Assembly (NCBI RefSeq): GCF_003268815.1
Contig: NZ_QLSV01000002.1
Span: 272,612-336,611, forward strand
Length of the DNA stretch: 64,000 bases
Reading direction: 5' to 3'
Source of the DNA: Flavobacterium lacus
GTDB taxonomy: Bacteria; Bacteroidota; Bacteroidia; Flavobacteriales; Flavobacteriaceae
Shown here piece by piece: positions 1 to 8,463 of the stretch. Positions within the stretch are counted from its first letter, which is position 1, and the number at the start of each line of letters is the position of its first letter. Both the position numbers and the translations under genes were made by a program. The notes under the pieces are model-generated. The model saw only the letters and a program-made list of their open reading frames with translations, searched no databases and was not told the DNA's origin.

Positions 1-1736
1 CCTCCTCCCCCATTAGGATCTATCACCGTTAAAACCCTGTAAGACTTAAAAATAAAACCAAATGCTGAAAAAGGTGTTGATGGACTGTTTCTCATTTGGC
101 AATTGGGAGTAGTCCATTGTATTTGAATTGTTTGAGGGATTCCAACTGTAACATTAACTGGATATGAAAAATTTGTTTCCCAAGTTGTGATGTCGTCGTC
201 TCCAAAAAAAGAAGAATTCACAATAGATTGATTTGCTGATGTTTGCCAACCAGTTACCGGAACTCCATTTACTACAATTTGAAAAAAAATAACTCTATTA
301 ATACAATTAGCATCAAATCGATGACCTGCTGCTGAAAAATTTACAAGTGCAATATCATCTTTTGGTGTAAAAGTGATTGTCATCTGAGAAAGTGTAGTGA
401 AACTAGAAAATGAAAAAGAATCAAAAGTTCCAACTGCTGTATAATATGTTGGATTATTTTCTCCATCAACATTAAAACGAACCCACCTAGTTCCATTCCA
501 ATAATAAAATCCTGGATAAACATTATTTGGACTAACCCCAGAAGTTGCAGTGTTATAAACTAAAGTACTCTCTAAAATTGCTCCTCCATTAGGGTTTGCA
601 ACTGGAGCAGCAATGTTTGCTGATGCCAATATCACTCGTGGTATTAATACTCCTTTATCATTTGAATCTATATCTAATAAAGCATTTGGTGTAGAAGAGC
701 CAATTCCGGTTGCCCCATTTTTTAATACCACCATCGCATCGCTTCTTTCTGTAGCATCAACGGAGCTATTATTATTAGAATCAATGGCATTCCCAATTAC
801 AAATAATCTATCAGTCGCATTAGCGGTTCTAAATTGTGTTGCTCCGTTTGTAGATGGTGTGTAAGTTGTGGCACCAATTCCTATTACAGTTTCACTATAA
901 CTTCTTGCTTGATTATTTTGGCCAAAAGCGGTTGAATTAAACCCACTTGCTTCATTTTGTGTCCCAAAGGCTGTTGAACGCATACCAGATGCAGTTGCTC
1001 CATTACCAAAAGCAACAGATAATTCTCCGCTTGCAGCGTTCCCTCCACCAAAAGCGGTTGAGATATTTCCACTTGCTGTATTCTGAAACCCAAAGGAGGT
1101 TGAAGCATATCCTGTCGCCTCGGCCATATCACCAAAGGCAGTTGAATATTGACCAGTTGCTTGGGTTGTATGTCCAAATGCTGTTGAACCTATGCCTATT
1201 CTATTATCATCCCAAGCAAAATTTCCGCTTGATGAGACATTTCCCGCTCTAAAAGCTGCTTTTCGCGGATTCCAAACCATTCTTGTTCCTGCACCACTTG
1301 GAGCTACTGCACCAGAGCTTAAAGTACCTGTAGATACTAACCCATCCGTTCCATTTATGGTTACAGCACCTCCATCAGCCGTAATGGATCTTCCATTACC
1401 CACACCTCCAAAGTCATAGGCTTGATCTAGCGTTCCCGTATCAGTTCCTTTTATCGGAATCCAACTCGTTGTTATATTATCCCAATAATAAAAACCCGGT
1501 TGATTACTTCCAACATCTGAAGTTAAATAAACTAACATTCCTTGTTGATCCACAGCAGGATTTGTTGCCGGAAATGTGTCTATTTTAGGAATCAACATTC
1601 CATCAGTGGAAGCCGGAGCAACTTGATTAGATGATCTGATATCCAATTGTGCATTCGGTGTGGTGGTATTGATTCCCACTTGTGCTAAAAGGGTAGTGGA
1701 AAACAATACAAAAAAGTAAAATATTAATTTCTTCAT
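1..1736 (-). CDS. Secreted protein with YadA-like head repeats (partial, C-terminus outside window)
   Basis: The reading frame is open from an ATG at 1736 to the left edge (578 codons seen), so the C-terminus is missing. It begins with a signal peptide (MKKLIFYFFVLFSTTLLAQ). The motif VGINTTTPNAQLDI and a later copy GIGSSTPNALLDI follow the GI-T-P-LD pattern common in flavobacterial surface proteins. Residues about 177-277 hold seven 14-residue repeats of the form STAFGxxxxASGxx, which is the left-handed beta-roll head repeat of YadA/Hep_Hag trimeric adhesins. The rest is Gly/Ser/Asn-rich beta sequence. A surface or extracellular adhesin-like role is inferred. The sequence seen has no membrane anchor, and whether it ends in a T9SS tail cannot be told. 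Confidence 0.85.
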   Translation of the reverse strand, partial: MKKLIFYFFVLFSTTLLAQVGINTTTPNAQLDIRSSNQVAPASTDGMLIPKIDTFPATNPAVDQQGMLVYLTSDVGSNQPGFYYWDNITTSWIPIKGTDTGTLDQAYDFGGVGNGRSITADGGAVTINGTDGLVSTGTLSSGAVAPSGAGTRMVWNPRKAAFRAGNVSSSGNFAWDDNRIGIGSTAFGHTTQATGQYSTAFGDMAEATGYASTSFGFQNTASGNISTAFGGGNAASGELSVAFGNGATASGMRSTAFGTQNEASGFNSTAFGQNNQARSYSETVIGIGATTYTPSTNGATQFRTANATDRLFVIGNAIDSNNNSSVDATERSDAMVVLKNGATGIGSSTPNALLDIDSNDKGVLIPRVILASANIAAPVANPNGGAILESTLVYNTATSGVSPNNVYPGFYYWNGTRWVRFNVDGENNPTYYTAVGTFDSFSFSSFTTLSQMTITFTPKDDIALVNFSAAGHRFDANCINRVIFFQIVVNGVPVTGWQTSANQSIVNSSFFGDDDITTWETNFSYPVNVTVGIPQTIQIQWTTPNCQMRNSPSTPFSAFGFIFKSYRVLTVIDPNGGG

Positions 1737-1932
1737 GACAGTGGTTTTTTGAAAAAACAGAACGAACTATTTTTAGTTATTTCTGAAGTATAAAATTCAC
1801 ACTATCAATACAATACCACAATACGATTTTATCCGTACTACATTTATTTAATTTATAAAGAAGAAAGTCAGCAAATAGAAGGCTTTACAAAACCAATCCA
1901 TTCAATTTATACTTACATGAATTGTTTAAGCA

Positions 1933-1958
1933 CAAAAAAATACGCCTTTTAGCGTATT
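1933..1958 (-). terminator. Rho-independent terminator after the histidine kinase gene
   Basis: AATACGC (1939-1945) pairs with GCGTATT (1952-1958) across a 6-nt loop. The A-run at 1933-1940 becomes a U-tract on the minus-strand transcript, so it fits the end of the kinase gene that stops at 1991. Confidence 0.7.
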
Positions 1959-1990
1959 CTAATTTTCTTACAAACTTATTTTACTCCAAT

Positions 1991-3745
1991 TTATAGCGGA
2001 ATTATCAAGAGGGTAAGCAATCCTTTTTCGGTTTTCATTGAAAAAGTTCCATTCATTTGTTCAACTCTGTTTTGGATGTTTTTCAACCCATTTCCAAATG
2101 CATTTTCTTTACTGATTCCGGTTCCGTTATCTTGAATGGCTATTTGAAATTGTTTGGAGGAAATCAACTTCATCTTCACATCAATTTTAGTGGCTTGAGC
2201 ATGTTTGAGTGAATTATTTAGCACTTCTTTTATGGCGTAGAATAAGTTCTTTCGTAAATGACCATGCATTTTTATTAATTCACTGTCTTCAACGGTAGTG
2301 CTAAAGGAGAATGCAATTGGCGTTTCTTCAAAAAGTGTTGCTCCATATAATTTTACATATTCTGAAAAGTGTTGAAGTGTATTATGTTCGGCGTTTAATG
2401 ACCAAATAAAGGTATTTAACCGTTGTGAAATTTCTTTTCCGGTTAGGTTAATTTTCGAAGCCAATATTTTTTGTTTGTCAGATGTTTCATCATTTTTTAA
2501 CAACAAATCGGCGTGAATGAGAATGCTGCTTAAACCGCTTCCAATGTCGTCGTGCAAATCTTTGCTGATTTCATTTTTTTGCTGAAGTAAGGTTTTCTGT
2601 ATTTTATTTTTTCTTCGGATAATGATAATCACCAAGGACAAAATAATTACTGAAAGCAGAGCGGCAATCAGTTGAAGAATAGTAAACTTTCGTTGTTTTT
2701 TTAATTCTTCTACCTGAAGTAAAAGGAGTTTATTTTCATTCTTAGAATATTGTTCGGTAATGTTTTGAATGTTCAAGTTCCCTTTTAAGCGAGTTTCCTC
2801 ATTGATGCTGATTAATTTCTCCTGAACAAAAGAAAGTTTTCCGATTTGATTTGTCTTTTTAAAAACATTCAATGCAACTTTGTAAAAATAATGTTGAAAC
2901 GTAGAATTAATTATCTTTTGATTAATCAATTCCAGTCCTTTTTCAAACCATCGATTATTTTCGATTTGATTTTCTTCATAGCATTGCATCATAAAGCCAT
3001 AATTGAGCAGCACAATGTCAAAATATTCGCTTTTTTGGGCCGAAAGAATACTCTTTTGAAAATAGAAAACAGCACTATCCATTTTCTTTTCTTCCAGATA
3101 AATTTGACCAAACGTTTGTTCAACATTTGGAATTCCTCTTTTGCTATTTACTTTTTTTGCAAATTGATACGCTTTGGAATTATACCAAACCGCCGAGTCC
3201 GATTGGTAAATTTTTAGCTTTAATTGTGCGATGTTATTGAAAATATGTTCTTCCTGAATAGTACTCCGAATAGATGATCTCGCTATATTATCCGGTTGAA
3301 AGTCTCTGGCTTTCCAAAGCGATTTTTCAGCTTCATTGAACTGATTCATTTCCATTTGGTTAATTCCTTTAAAAAAATAACCATTGGCAATGAGCAAATT
3401 TTCACTCAATTGTTTAGCCTTTTGAATGGCTTTTTCTGCCTCATTAATACCAAATTGAAATAATCCATCGTAATAAAAAAGTTCAGACTGTAAGCTGTGA
3501 ATAAAAACAGTGGTGGTATCAGATTGTGCGGGTGAAATTAAATCTTTGGTAACGTCTAACCATTTTTGAGAAGATTGAATGTCATCGGTTTCTAAAAAAT
3601 GCTCCGCCAAAAGAAATGACTTGGTCACCTTACATTCTGCTTTTGTACAGTTCTTGAATTCTTGCAGTTTAACTTTATACGATAAATCCTGAGCTTTTCC
3701 GGCAGCAAAAATCAAAAGCAAAAATATATTTAAAAAAAATTTCAT
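1991..3745 (-). CDS. TPR-containing sensor histidine kinase (NarL/LuxR-type partner)
   Basis: The 584-residue protein has a signal peptide, then about 330 residues of TPR-like helical repeats predicted to lie in the periplasm. One membrane helix follows at about 353-378, then a coiled linker. The phosphoacceptor motif ISKDLHDDIGSGLSS (about residue 395) marks the HisKA_3 family. The C-terminal HATPase domain has an N-box (KEVLNNSLKHA), DNGTGI and GNGLKNIQNRVEQMNG. It should phosphorylate the LuxR-type regulator encoded just upstream, 9 nt away in the same transcript. The sensed signal is unknown. TPR-kinase/LuxR-regulator pairs of this build are common in Bacteroidetes. Confidence 0.93.
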   Translation of the reverse strand: MKFFLNIFLLLIFAAGKAQDLSYKVKLQEFKNCTKAECKVTKSFLLAEHFLETDDIQSSQKWLDVTKDLISPAQSDTTTVFIHSLQSELFYYDGLFQFGINEAEKAIQKAKQLSENLLIANGYFFKGINQMEMNQFNEAEKSLWKARDFQPDNIARSSIRSTIQEEHIFNNIAQLKLKIYQSDSAVWYNSKAYQFAKKVNSKRGIPNVEQTFGQIYLEEKKMDSAVFYFQKSILSAQKSEYFDIVLLNYGFMMQCYEENQIENNRWFEKGLELINQKIINSTFQHYFYKVALNVFKKTNQIGKLSFVQEKLISINEETRLKGNLNIQNITEQYSKNENKLLLLQVEELKKQRKFTILQLIAALLSVIILSLVIIIIRRKNKIQKTLLQQKNEISKDLHDDIGSGLSSILIHADLLLKNDETSDKQKILASKINLTGKEISQRLNTFIWSLNAEHNTLQHFSEYVKLYGATLFEETPIAFSFSTTVEDSELIKMHGHLRKNLFYAIKEVLNNSLKHAQATKIDVKMKLISSKQFQIAIQDNGTGISKENAFGNGLKNIQNRVEQMNGTFSMKTEKGLLTLLIIPL

Positions 3746-3754
3746 GCTCTTTTT

Positions 3755-4381
3755 TTAGCGTTTTAGATATAAATTTACCGCCTCAACTCTTGTGTTGACA
3801 TGCAATTTCTCATAAATGTTTTGGATGTGCTTTCGAACCGTTCCATTACTAATCTCCAATTGGTTGGCAACTTCTTTATTCATTTGTCCTTTGGCCAATA
3901 AATTCAAAATTTCGTTTTCTCTGGTGGTAAGTATTTCAGTTAATTTATTTTGCGATTCCATTTTAGAAAAACTCGCCACCACTTTTCGGGCAATGCTGCT
4001 ACTCATCGGACTTCCGCCTTCAAACAATTCATCTAATGCTCCAATGATTTTTGCAGGCCCTTCGGTTTTAAGAATATAACCACTGGCTCCGGCTTCTAAA
4101 CTCTGGAAAATTTTATCATCATCTTCATAGGAAGTACACATTAGAACAAATACTAGCGGACAAGAAGTCTTGAGTTTATTCACACAACAAATGCCACTTT
4201 CGCCTGGTAGATTGATATCCATCAAAACCGCATCAACATCCAAAGCAGGTAATTCTTTTAAAGCCAATTCGGCATTTTCAAAACTTCCTGCCAGCTCATA
4301 CTGATCCGTAAATTGAATCATCATGCCCAATGCCTCTCGCAAATCGCGGTCGTCTTCCACAATACCAATTCGTTTTTTCAT
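3755..4381 (-). CDS. LuxR/NarL-family response regulator
   Basis: From the ATG at 4381 the protein is 208 residues. The receiver domain has the acidic pocket (VEDD), the phosphoacceptor Asp55 in AVLMDINLPG and the conserved Lys in YILKTEG. The C-terminal 60 residues form a GerE/LuxR helix-turn-helix (LTTRENEILNLLAKGQMNKEVANQLEI followed by a recognition helix). An in-frame ATG seven codons upstream (4402) would add MHSNSLR. I prefer 4381 because receiver domains normally start at MKKRIGIVEDD. It is the first gene of a two-gene operon with the sensor kinase downstream. Confidence 0.93.
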   Translation of the reverse strand: MKKRIGIVEDDRDLREALGMMIQFTDQYELAGSFENAELALKELPALDVDAVLMDINLPGESGICCVNKLKTSCPLVFVLMCTSYEDDDKIFQSLEAGASGYILKTEGPAKIIGALDELFEGGSPMSSSIARKVVASFSKMESQNKLTEILTTRENEILNLLAKGQMNKEVANQLEISNGTVRKHIQNIYEKLHVNTRVEAVNLYLKR

Positions 4382-4447
4382 GCGTAAAGAATTACTATGC
4401 AATATTAAAAATAGTAAAACTTTTTTGAAATACGTAAATGAGCGTAG

Positions 4448-4485
4448 AAAAAAAACCCCTTCCGCAAACCACTAATCGAAAGGGG
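4448..4485 (-). terminator. Probable terminator after the ELWK-repeat protein gene
   Basis: CCCCTT (4456-4461) pairs with AAGGGG (4480-4485), and an A-run at 4448-4455 gives a U-tract on the minus strand. The 18-nt loop makes it weaker than the other terminators here. Confidence 0.45.
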
Positions 4486-4539
4486 ATCAACTACTAACTA
4501 AATTTCCAAATTTGAAAGTAGATGAAAAATGATTGTATT

Positions 4540-6111
4540 TTACTTTTTTATAATTTTATTGTTACTTATCAAGTTGTTTTCAGAATCCACGATTTTAAGC
4601 ACGTACATTCCATTAGTAAGGTTTGAAATGTCAATCTTTTTTTGATTTGAAAAGTGTGCTATTTTTTTTCCATATACATCATATAGTTCAACTTCAAAAT
4701 TGTTGGAATCTTCTATTTGAATAGTGATAATTCCATGGGTTGGATTAGGATAAATAGATGTTACTTTTTTATTTCCATCAACAGTTGACAAAGATTGATC
4801 AGCTATTCTGTAGAATTTTGTTCCTCCTAAAAAACCGTTATCCGTTGCATTAAAATAAATATAACCATTCATTTCAAAAAAACCGCTTGGTTCGGAGCTT
4901 ATTGTTCCTGGAGCAATGTCTGCAATTAGTGAATAAGTATCATTTACTGTATTTAATTTCCATAACTCTTGTCCGGTTGAAGGTTGAAAATAACTAAAAT
5001 AAATGTTACTGTTACTTTCAAACAAATCATAAACATTTAAATAACTGCCGGTTAAATTAGTTACTTTAGTTGTCCCAATTTCTGAGCCATCTGACTTCCA
5101 AATTTGAGCACTTCCTGTATTTTCAGTGTCACTTTGTACAAAGTAAAGTAAGTCGTTTACTGCCGTTAGACTGAACGGTCCTCCATTAGTATTATTACCG
5201 GGTGTGATGTTTTTTACCATCATAGTTCCTGCGGAAGTTCCGTTTGTTTTCCATAACTCAATTCCATTGAGAGCATTTCTGGCAGAAAAGAAAATCATAT
5301 CGTTCACCGCCGTGAAATAACGAGGCCCTGAAAAACTTGTAAATGGGTTGTCGTTAACACTGTAGATGTCAAGAATTAATTCTGTTCCGGTTGCCGAACC
5401 GTTTGTTTTCCATAATTCTCCACCCGTTTCAATTGAATATCCATCAAAATAGATGGTTCCGTCGATGTTCTTGGGTAAACGCATTTGTGCAATTTCTAAC
5501 GAACCCGTACCTGTGTTTATATCAATAACAAACTGTGGAACCACTCCGTTTGACCTCCATATTCCCCATGTATTATTACTATTTCGTCTAGCATTGAATA
5601 ACACTTCACTATCATTCAACTTTGTTATTCCTGAAATAGCGGTAAAAAAAATATCAGGAGTATTGTTTACCAATGATTCACTGTTTGGTGTACCTAACAT
5701 TTTCCATAAATTTCCTCCCGATTTAAAAAATATGAATTGACCTACCTCTACAAATTCTGAAGGATTTGTAATTTGATTATTATTGACCATTAAAAATGTA
5801 CCGCTTGTGGTACCATCCGTTTGCCAAATTTGGTGTTGATTGGCTACAAAATAGACCTTATTCCCAATTACGGTGCCTATTTCGGGATTACTACTTTGTG
5901 ACCCTACAAAAATATCTTTCAATAATTGAGCATTTCCTGCGGTACCATTTGAAACCCATAATTCGTTGCCAAACTCAGGAGAATTCCGTGCAAAAATAAT
6001 TTTACTATTCACCATTTTTGAACCGTAAATCGGAAAGTTTTCAACCACTTCTACTTGCCCAAAATTTTGTAGTGTAAATAACAATACTAAGAAAGATGTA
6101 ATTTTTTTCAT
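4540..6111 (-). CDS. T9SS-exported ELWK/GT-repeat protein
   Basis: This 523-residue protein has a signal peptide (MKKITSFLVLLFTLQNFGQ). It carries at least six repeats of about 50-70 residues with the signature (E)LWKTNGTxxGTxxVKNI (for example ELWVSNGTAGNAQLLKDI, ELWKTNGSATGTELILDI and IWKSDGSEIGTTKVTNL). These resemble the repeats of bacterial beta-propeller-like secreted proteins. The last 75 residues (SIYPNPTHGIITIQIED...NGMYVLKIVDSENN...KKIIKK-like end) match the T9SS type A sorting domain, so it should cross the outer membrane and be cell-attached or released. No enzyme motif is visible. A terminator follows and the gene appears monocistronic. Confidence 0.9.
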   Translation of the reverse strand: MKKITSFLVLLFTLQNFGQVEVVENFPIYGSKMVNSKIIFARNSPEFGNELWVSNGTAGNAQLLKDIFVGSQSSNPEIGTVIGNKVYFVANQHQIWQTDGTTSGTFLMVNNNQITNPSEFVEVGQFIFFKSGGNLWKMLGTPNSESLVNNTPDIFFTAISGITKLNDSEVLFNARRNSNNTWGIWRSNGVVPQFVIDINTGTGSLEIAQMRLPKNIDGTIYFDGYSIETGGELWKTNGSATGTELILDIYSVNDNPFTSFSGPRYFTAVNDMIFFSARNALNGIELWKTNGTSAGTMMVKNITPGNNTNGGPFSLTAVNDLLYFVQSDTENTGSAQIWKSDGSEIGTTKVTNLTGSYLNVYDLFESNSNIYFSYFQPSTGQELWKLNTVNDTYSLIADIAPGTISSEPSGFFEMNGYIYFNATDNGFLGGTKFYRIADQSLSTVDGNKKVTSIYPNPTHGIITIQIEDSNNFEVELYDVYGKKIAHFSNQKKIDISNLTNGMYVLKIVDSENNLISNNKIIKK

Positions 6112-6163
6112 GATAATCCTATTTTAATTTCTCATTAGTGTCACATCTTCCAAAAAGTAAACA

Positions 6164-6198
6164 TCAAAAAAAATCCACTTAAAAAAATAAGTGGATTT
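6164..6198 (-). terminator. Terminator of the seven-gene OmpA-led operon
   Basis: AAATCCACTTA (6171-6181) pairs perfectly with TAAGTGGATTT (6188-6198) over a 6-nt A-loop. An A-run just to the left supplies the U-tract in the minus direction. Confidence 0.8.
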
Positions 6199-6205
6199 AA
6201 CGAAT

Positions 6206-6694
6206 TTAGATTTTCAAATACATCCGTGCAGAGGCAATTTCACCTTTCACGCCAACAGGTTTTGCTTCTAACAAAATTTCATAATTTCCTTTAGGAATCT
6301 CAGAAATTCTATCTTCTGAATTGGTTTGTAAATTGGAAAGAATCGAAATAAAATCAAACGTTTCCACCGGCATGAACATATCTCCCGGGAAAAACGGAAT
6401 AGGATTTCGCTTGGTGGTTCCAATAATTTTTCCTTCTTTTTTTACAGTAGTTGTAAAAATAAATTGAACTACCATTTTTTTATCGCTGTTTACAGGAATA
6501 GAATTTCCTGTAAACGCAAATTGAATTGGGTATTTATTTTCTCTAAAATCGGCATATAAGTTAACGGCTTTATTGCTTTGAACGGTTAACTCCAATTTAG
6601 ATTGTTCTTTTATTTTTAGTTCGCCTTGCACTAATTGTGCAAAAGAAATTGAGGTAAAACAGCATACAATTGCTGTTACAATAATTTTTCTCAT
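6206..6694 (-). CDS. Exported protein of unknown function, last gene of the OmpA-led operon
   Basis: It encodes 162 residues with a signal peptide of about 19 residues (MRKIIVTAIVCCFTSISFA). The mature part is predicted to be mostly beta strand and has no cysteine after the signal, so it is a soluble periplasmic or secreted protein rather than a lipoprotein. No catalytic motif or T9SS tail is visible. It is the last gene of a tightly spaced operon (10 nt after the previous stop) and is followed by a strong terminator. The function is unknown. Its place suggests a job in the same envelope process as the OmpA-domain protein. Confidence 0.8.
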   Translation of the reverse strand: MRKIIVTAIVCCFTSISFAQLVQGELKIKEQSKLELTVQSNKAVNLYADFRENKYPIQFAFTGNSIPVNSDKKMVVQFIFTTTVKKEGKIIGTTKRNPIPFFPGDMFMPVETFDFISILSNLQTNSEDRISEIPKGNYEILLEAKPVGVKGEIASARMYLKI

Positions 6695-6704
6695 TGTTTC
6701 AATT

Positions 6705-7094
6705 TTAAGGGTTTTTTACTGTTTCAAAATATTCTTCCAACACTTTAGTAGGGCGTTTATCAAAGTACACATACGTTGCTTTAATATAGCCCAAATAATT
6801 ATTGGTTTGACGGTGGTGGGTATAACTTATTTCAAAAGTGCGTTTGGCTACTTTATCCGTGCTGGCCACCGTCATTTGATATTTGGTTCTTCCGTCACCA
6901 TTAAAGGTTTGTTGAGCAGTTTTATTGAATACGTACAATGGCTTTACATCACCTCCCACCTTACTAAAAATAGTGGTTTTTGTCCCCCAAACAACTTCAA
7001 ATTTGGGCATATTAGAGGTAGGATCGGTATTCCAAAACTTAATTTGAGCCTGCGTTGTTAATCCAAGTAAAAGGAAAAATATAAGATATCTCAT
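6705..7094 (-). CDS. Small exported protein of unknown function
   Basis: It encodes 129 residues starting with a signal peptide (MRYLIFFLLLGLTTQAQ). The mature protein is about 112 residues with alternating hydrophobic/polar beta-type sequence and a Tyr-rich C-terminal half (NNYLGYIKATYVYF). I recognise no family. It sits between two other exported unknowns with gaps of 6 and 10 nt, which supports cotranscription and a shared process. Confidence 0.78.
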   Translation of the reverse strand: MRYLIFFLLLGLTTQAQIKFWNTDPTSNMPKFEVVWGTKTTIFSKVGGDVKPLYVFNKTAQQTFNGDGRTKYQMTVASTDKVAKRTFEISYTHHRQTNNYLGYIKATYVYFDKRPTKVLEEYFETVKNP

Positions 7095-7100
7095 TTCTGC

Positions 7101-7718
7101 TTAATTTACCGGGACAATACTGTAGACAATTCCAAGGTTATACTTTGCTTTATTAAATCGCATATAGCCGGGTCGAGTAGGAATGTTACTTGTTCTTTTC
7201 GCTTGTTCCAAAGTAACAGGAGGAACTTTAGCATCTTTTAAAAACACGATAGCTTCTTGTTTACCTACGATTTCATCTTTCGCCGGTTTATATACTTTTA
7301 ATTCGTAAACAATTTTGAAGTAGGCATTGTCCTCCAATTCTTTCATTGTTTTATAACCGTATTTTGACGGTTCAAATTGAAAACGAACTTTGGTATTCAT
7401 TAACGATTTGATGTTTCCGTTGCTCACTTTCATTCCGCTTTTTCTTGGCACTTCAAAAACGCGTCCGTAATCACCAATGTATTTGAATCCTGTGGGTTGA
7501 ATTTGATCTTCGTTGCCTGTCGTTTTATTTTTCACAAACAAACGACACCAACCAATTCCGTGAACACTTTCGGTGCCAATATTTATATTTTGATTGACTG
7601 TGTGTGCTGCAAACCAATCGAATTTGAAATCATATTTTACCAATTGAGGTAAGGATTGAGCAAAAGAAGTTGAAATAGAAACTACTAAAAGTAGTATTGA
7701 CAATTGAATTGTTTTCAT
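7101..7718 (-). CDS. Exported protein of unknown function
   Basis: It encodes 205 residues with a clear signal peptide (MKTIQLSILLLVVSISTSFAQ). The mature region is predicted beta-rich, with one Cys in GIGWCRLFVKN and several aromatic-rich strands. No known domain, lipobox or sorting tail was recognised. The stop of the upstream lipoprotein gene (7721) is only 2 nt from this start, typical of a translationally coupled operon. The role is presumably in the cell envelope, inferred from export and context only. Confidence 0.8.
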   Translation of the reverse strand: MKTIQLSILLLVVSISTSFAQSLPQLVKYDFKFDWFAAHTVNQNINIGTESVHGIGWCRLFVKNKTTGNEDQIQPTGFKYIGDYGRVFEVPRKSGMKVSNGNIKSLMNTKVRFQFEPSKYGYKTMKELEDNAYFKIVYELKVYKPAKDEIVGKQEAIVFLKDAKVPPVTLEQAKRTSNIPTRPGYMRFNKAKYNLGIVYSIVPVN

Positions 7719-7720
7719 GT

Positions 7721-8461
7721 TTATTTTAATTTTTGATTAATAATTTTTTGTGCTAAAGCGATGGCTTTTTTATCGTTGAACGAAACGTCCTCCGAAAGAT
7801 TGATCAAGAGCGAAAAAGACAAACCTTTGTAAAAAACTTTTAGTTCACGTGTAGGAACTCCGGCAAATTTTTGATTGACAAAAACAGCATATTCGCCTAC
7901 ATTAGGCACCTCTTCTACACTAAAGTTTTTCATGGCATTTTTAGCTAGTGATTTTGCCATGTCGGTTTGTTCTTGGGTTGCTTTTCCGTCAGCATTCATT
8001 TCTGCGGTTTTTTCATCGATACCTTGATTGGAAGCTTCGATTTCAGCTTCGGTTAGATTGTGGTACTTCTTTTTGAATCCGTCTAAAGTGATGTTTTCCA
8101 CCCAACTCAACGTTACCTCATCATTTACCGGTACATCCATTTTTCTCCCCATCATTTCAATTTGTTGGGTTCTGTTTGTTTTGTCCCAAAAGTAAGAAAC
8201 GGAAATTTTGTTAGACTTTTTTTCGATTTCAGAATTTGGACTTTTTTTGGCTTCCGAAACTGGATAACCACTTGTTTCGGCAGCCATCTCAAGGGTTAGC
8301 AATTCGTCTAGTTTGCCTTTGAAATCTTCTGCGATTAGTACGTTCTCTTCTATGACTTGACTGAGTTCTGTTTCCATGGAGGAATTGTTTTCTTTTTTAT
8401 CTCCTTCGCAGCTAAATGCAAATAGGAAAATACTAACTAAGACTATGACCGTTGTTTTCAT
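7721..8461 (-). CDS. Lipoprotein of unknown function
   Basis: It encodes 246 residues. The N-terminus MKTTVIVLVSIFLFAFSCEGDKKENN has a lipobox ending in FSC, so Cys18 should be acylated; the acidic/Lys-rich tether after it is common in Bacteroidetes lipoproteins. The remainder is mixed alpha/beta with Lys/Glu-rich helices (about residues 130-175) and ends AIALAQKIINQKLK. I see no enzyme motif. It lies in the middle of the OmpA-led operon, 2 nt both before and after its neighbours. Confidence 0.8.
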   Translation of the reverse strand: MKTTVIVLVSIFLFAFSCEGDKKENNSSMETELSQVIEENVLIAEDFKGKLDELLTLEMAAETSGYPVSEAKKSPNSEIEKKSNKISVSYFWDKTNRTQQIEMMGRKMDVPVNDEVTLSWVENITLDGFKKKYHNLTEAEIEASNQGIDEKTAEMNADGKATQEQTDMAKSLAKNAMKNFSVEEVPNVGEYAVFVNQKFAGVPTRELKVFYKGLSFSLLINLSEDVSFNDKKAIALAQKIINQKLK

Positions 8462-8463
8462 AA

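Noticed and set aside
884..1419. Several frames of 75-100 codons on both strands
   Set aside because: They are antisense or off-frame shadows of the YadA-like repeats read on the minus strand from 1736.
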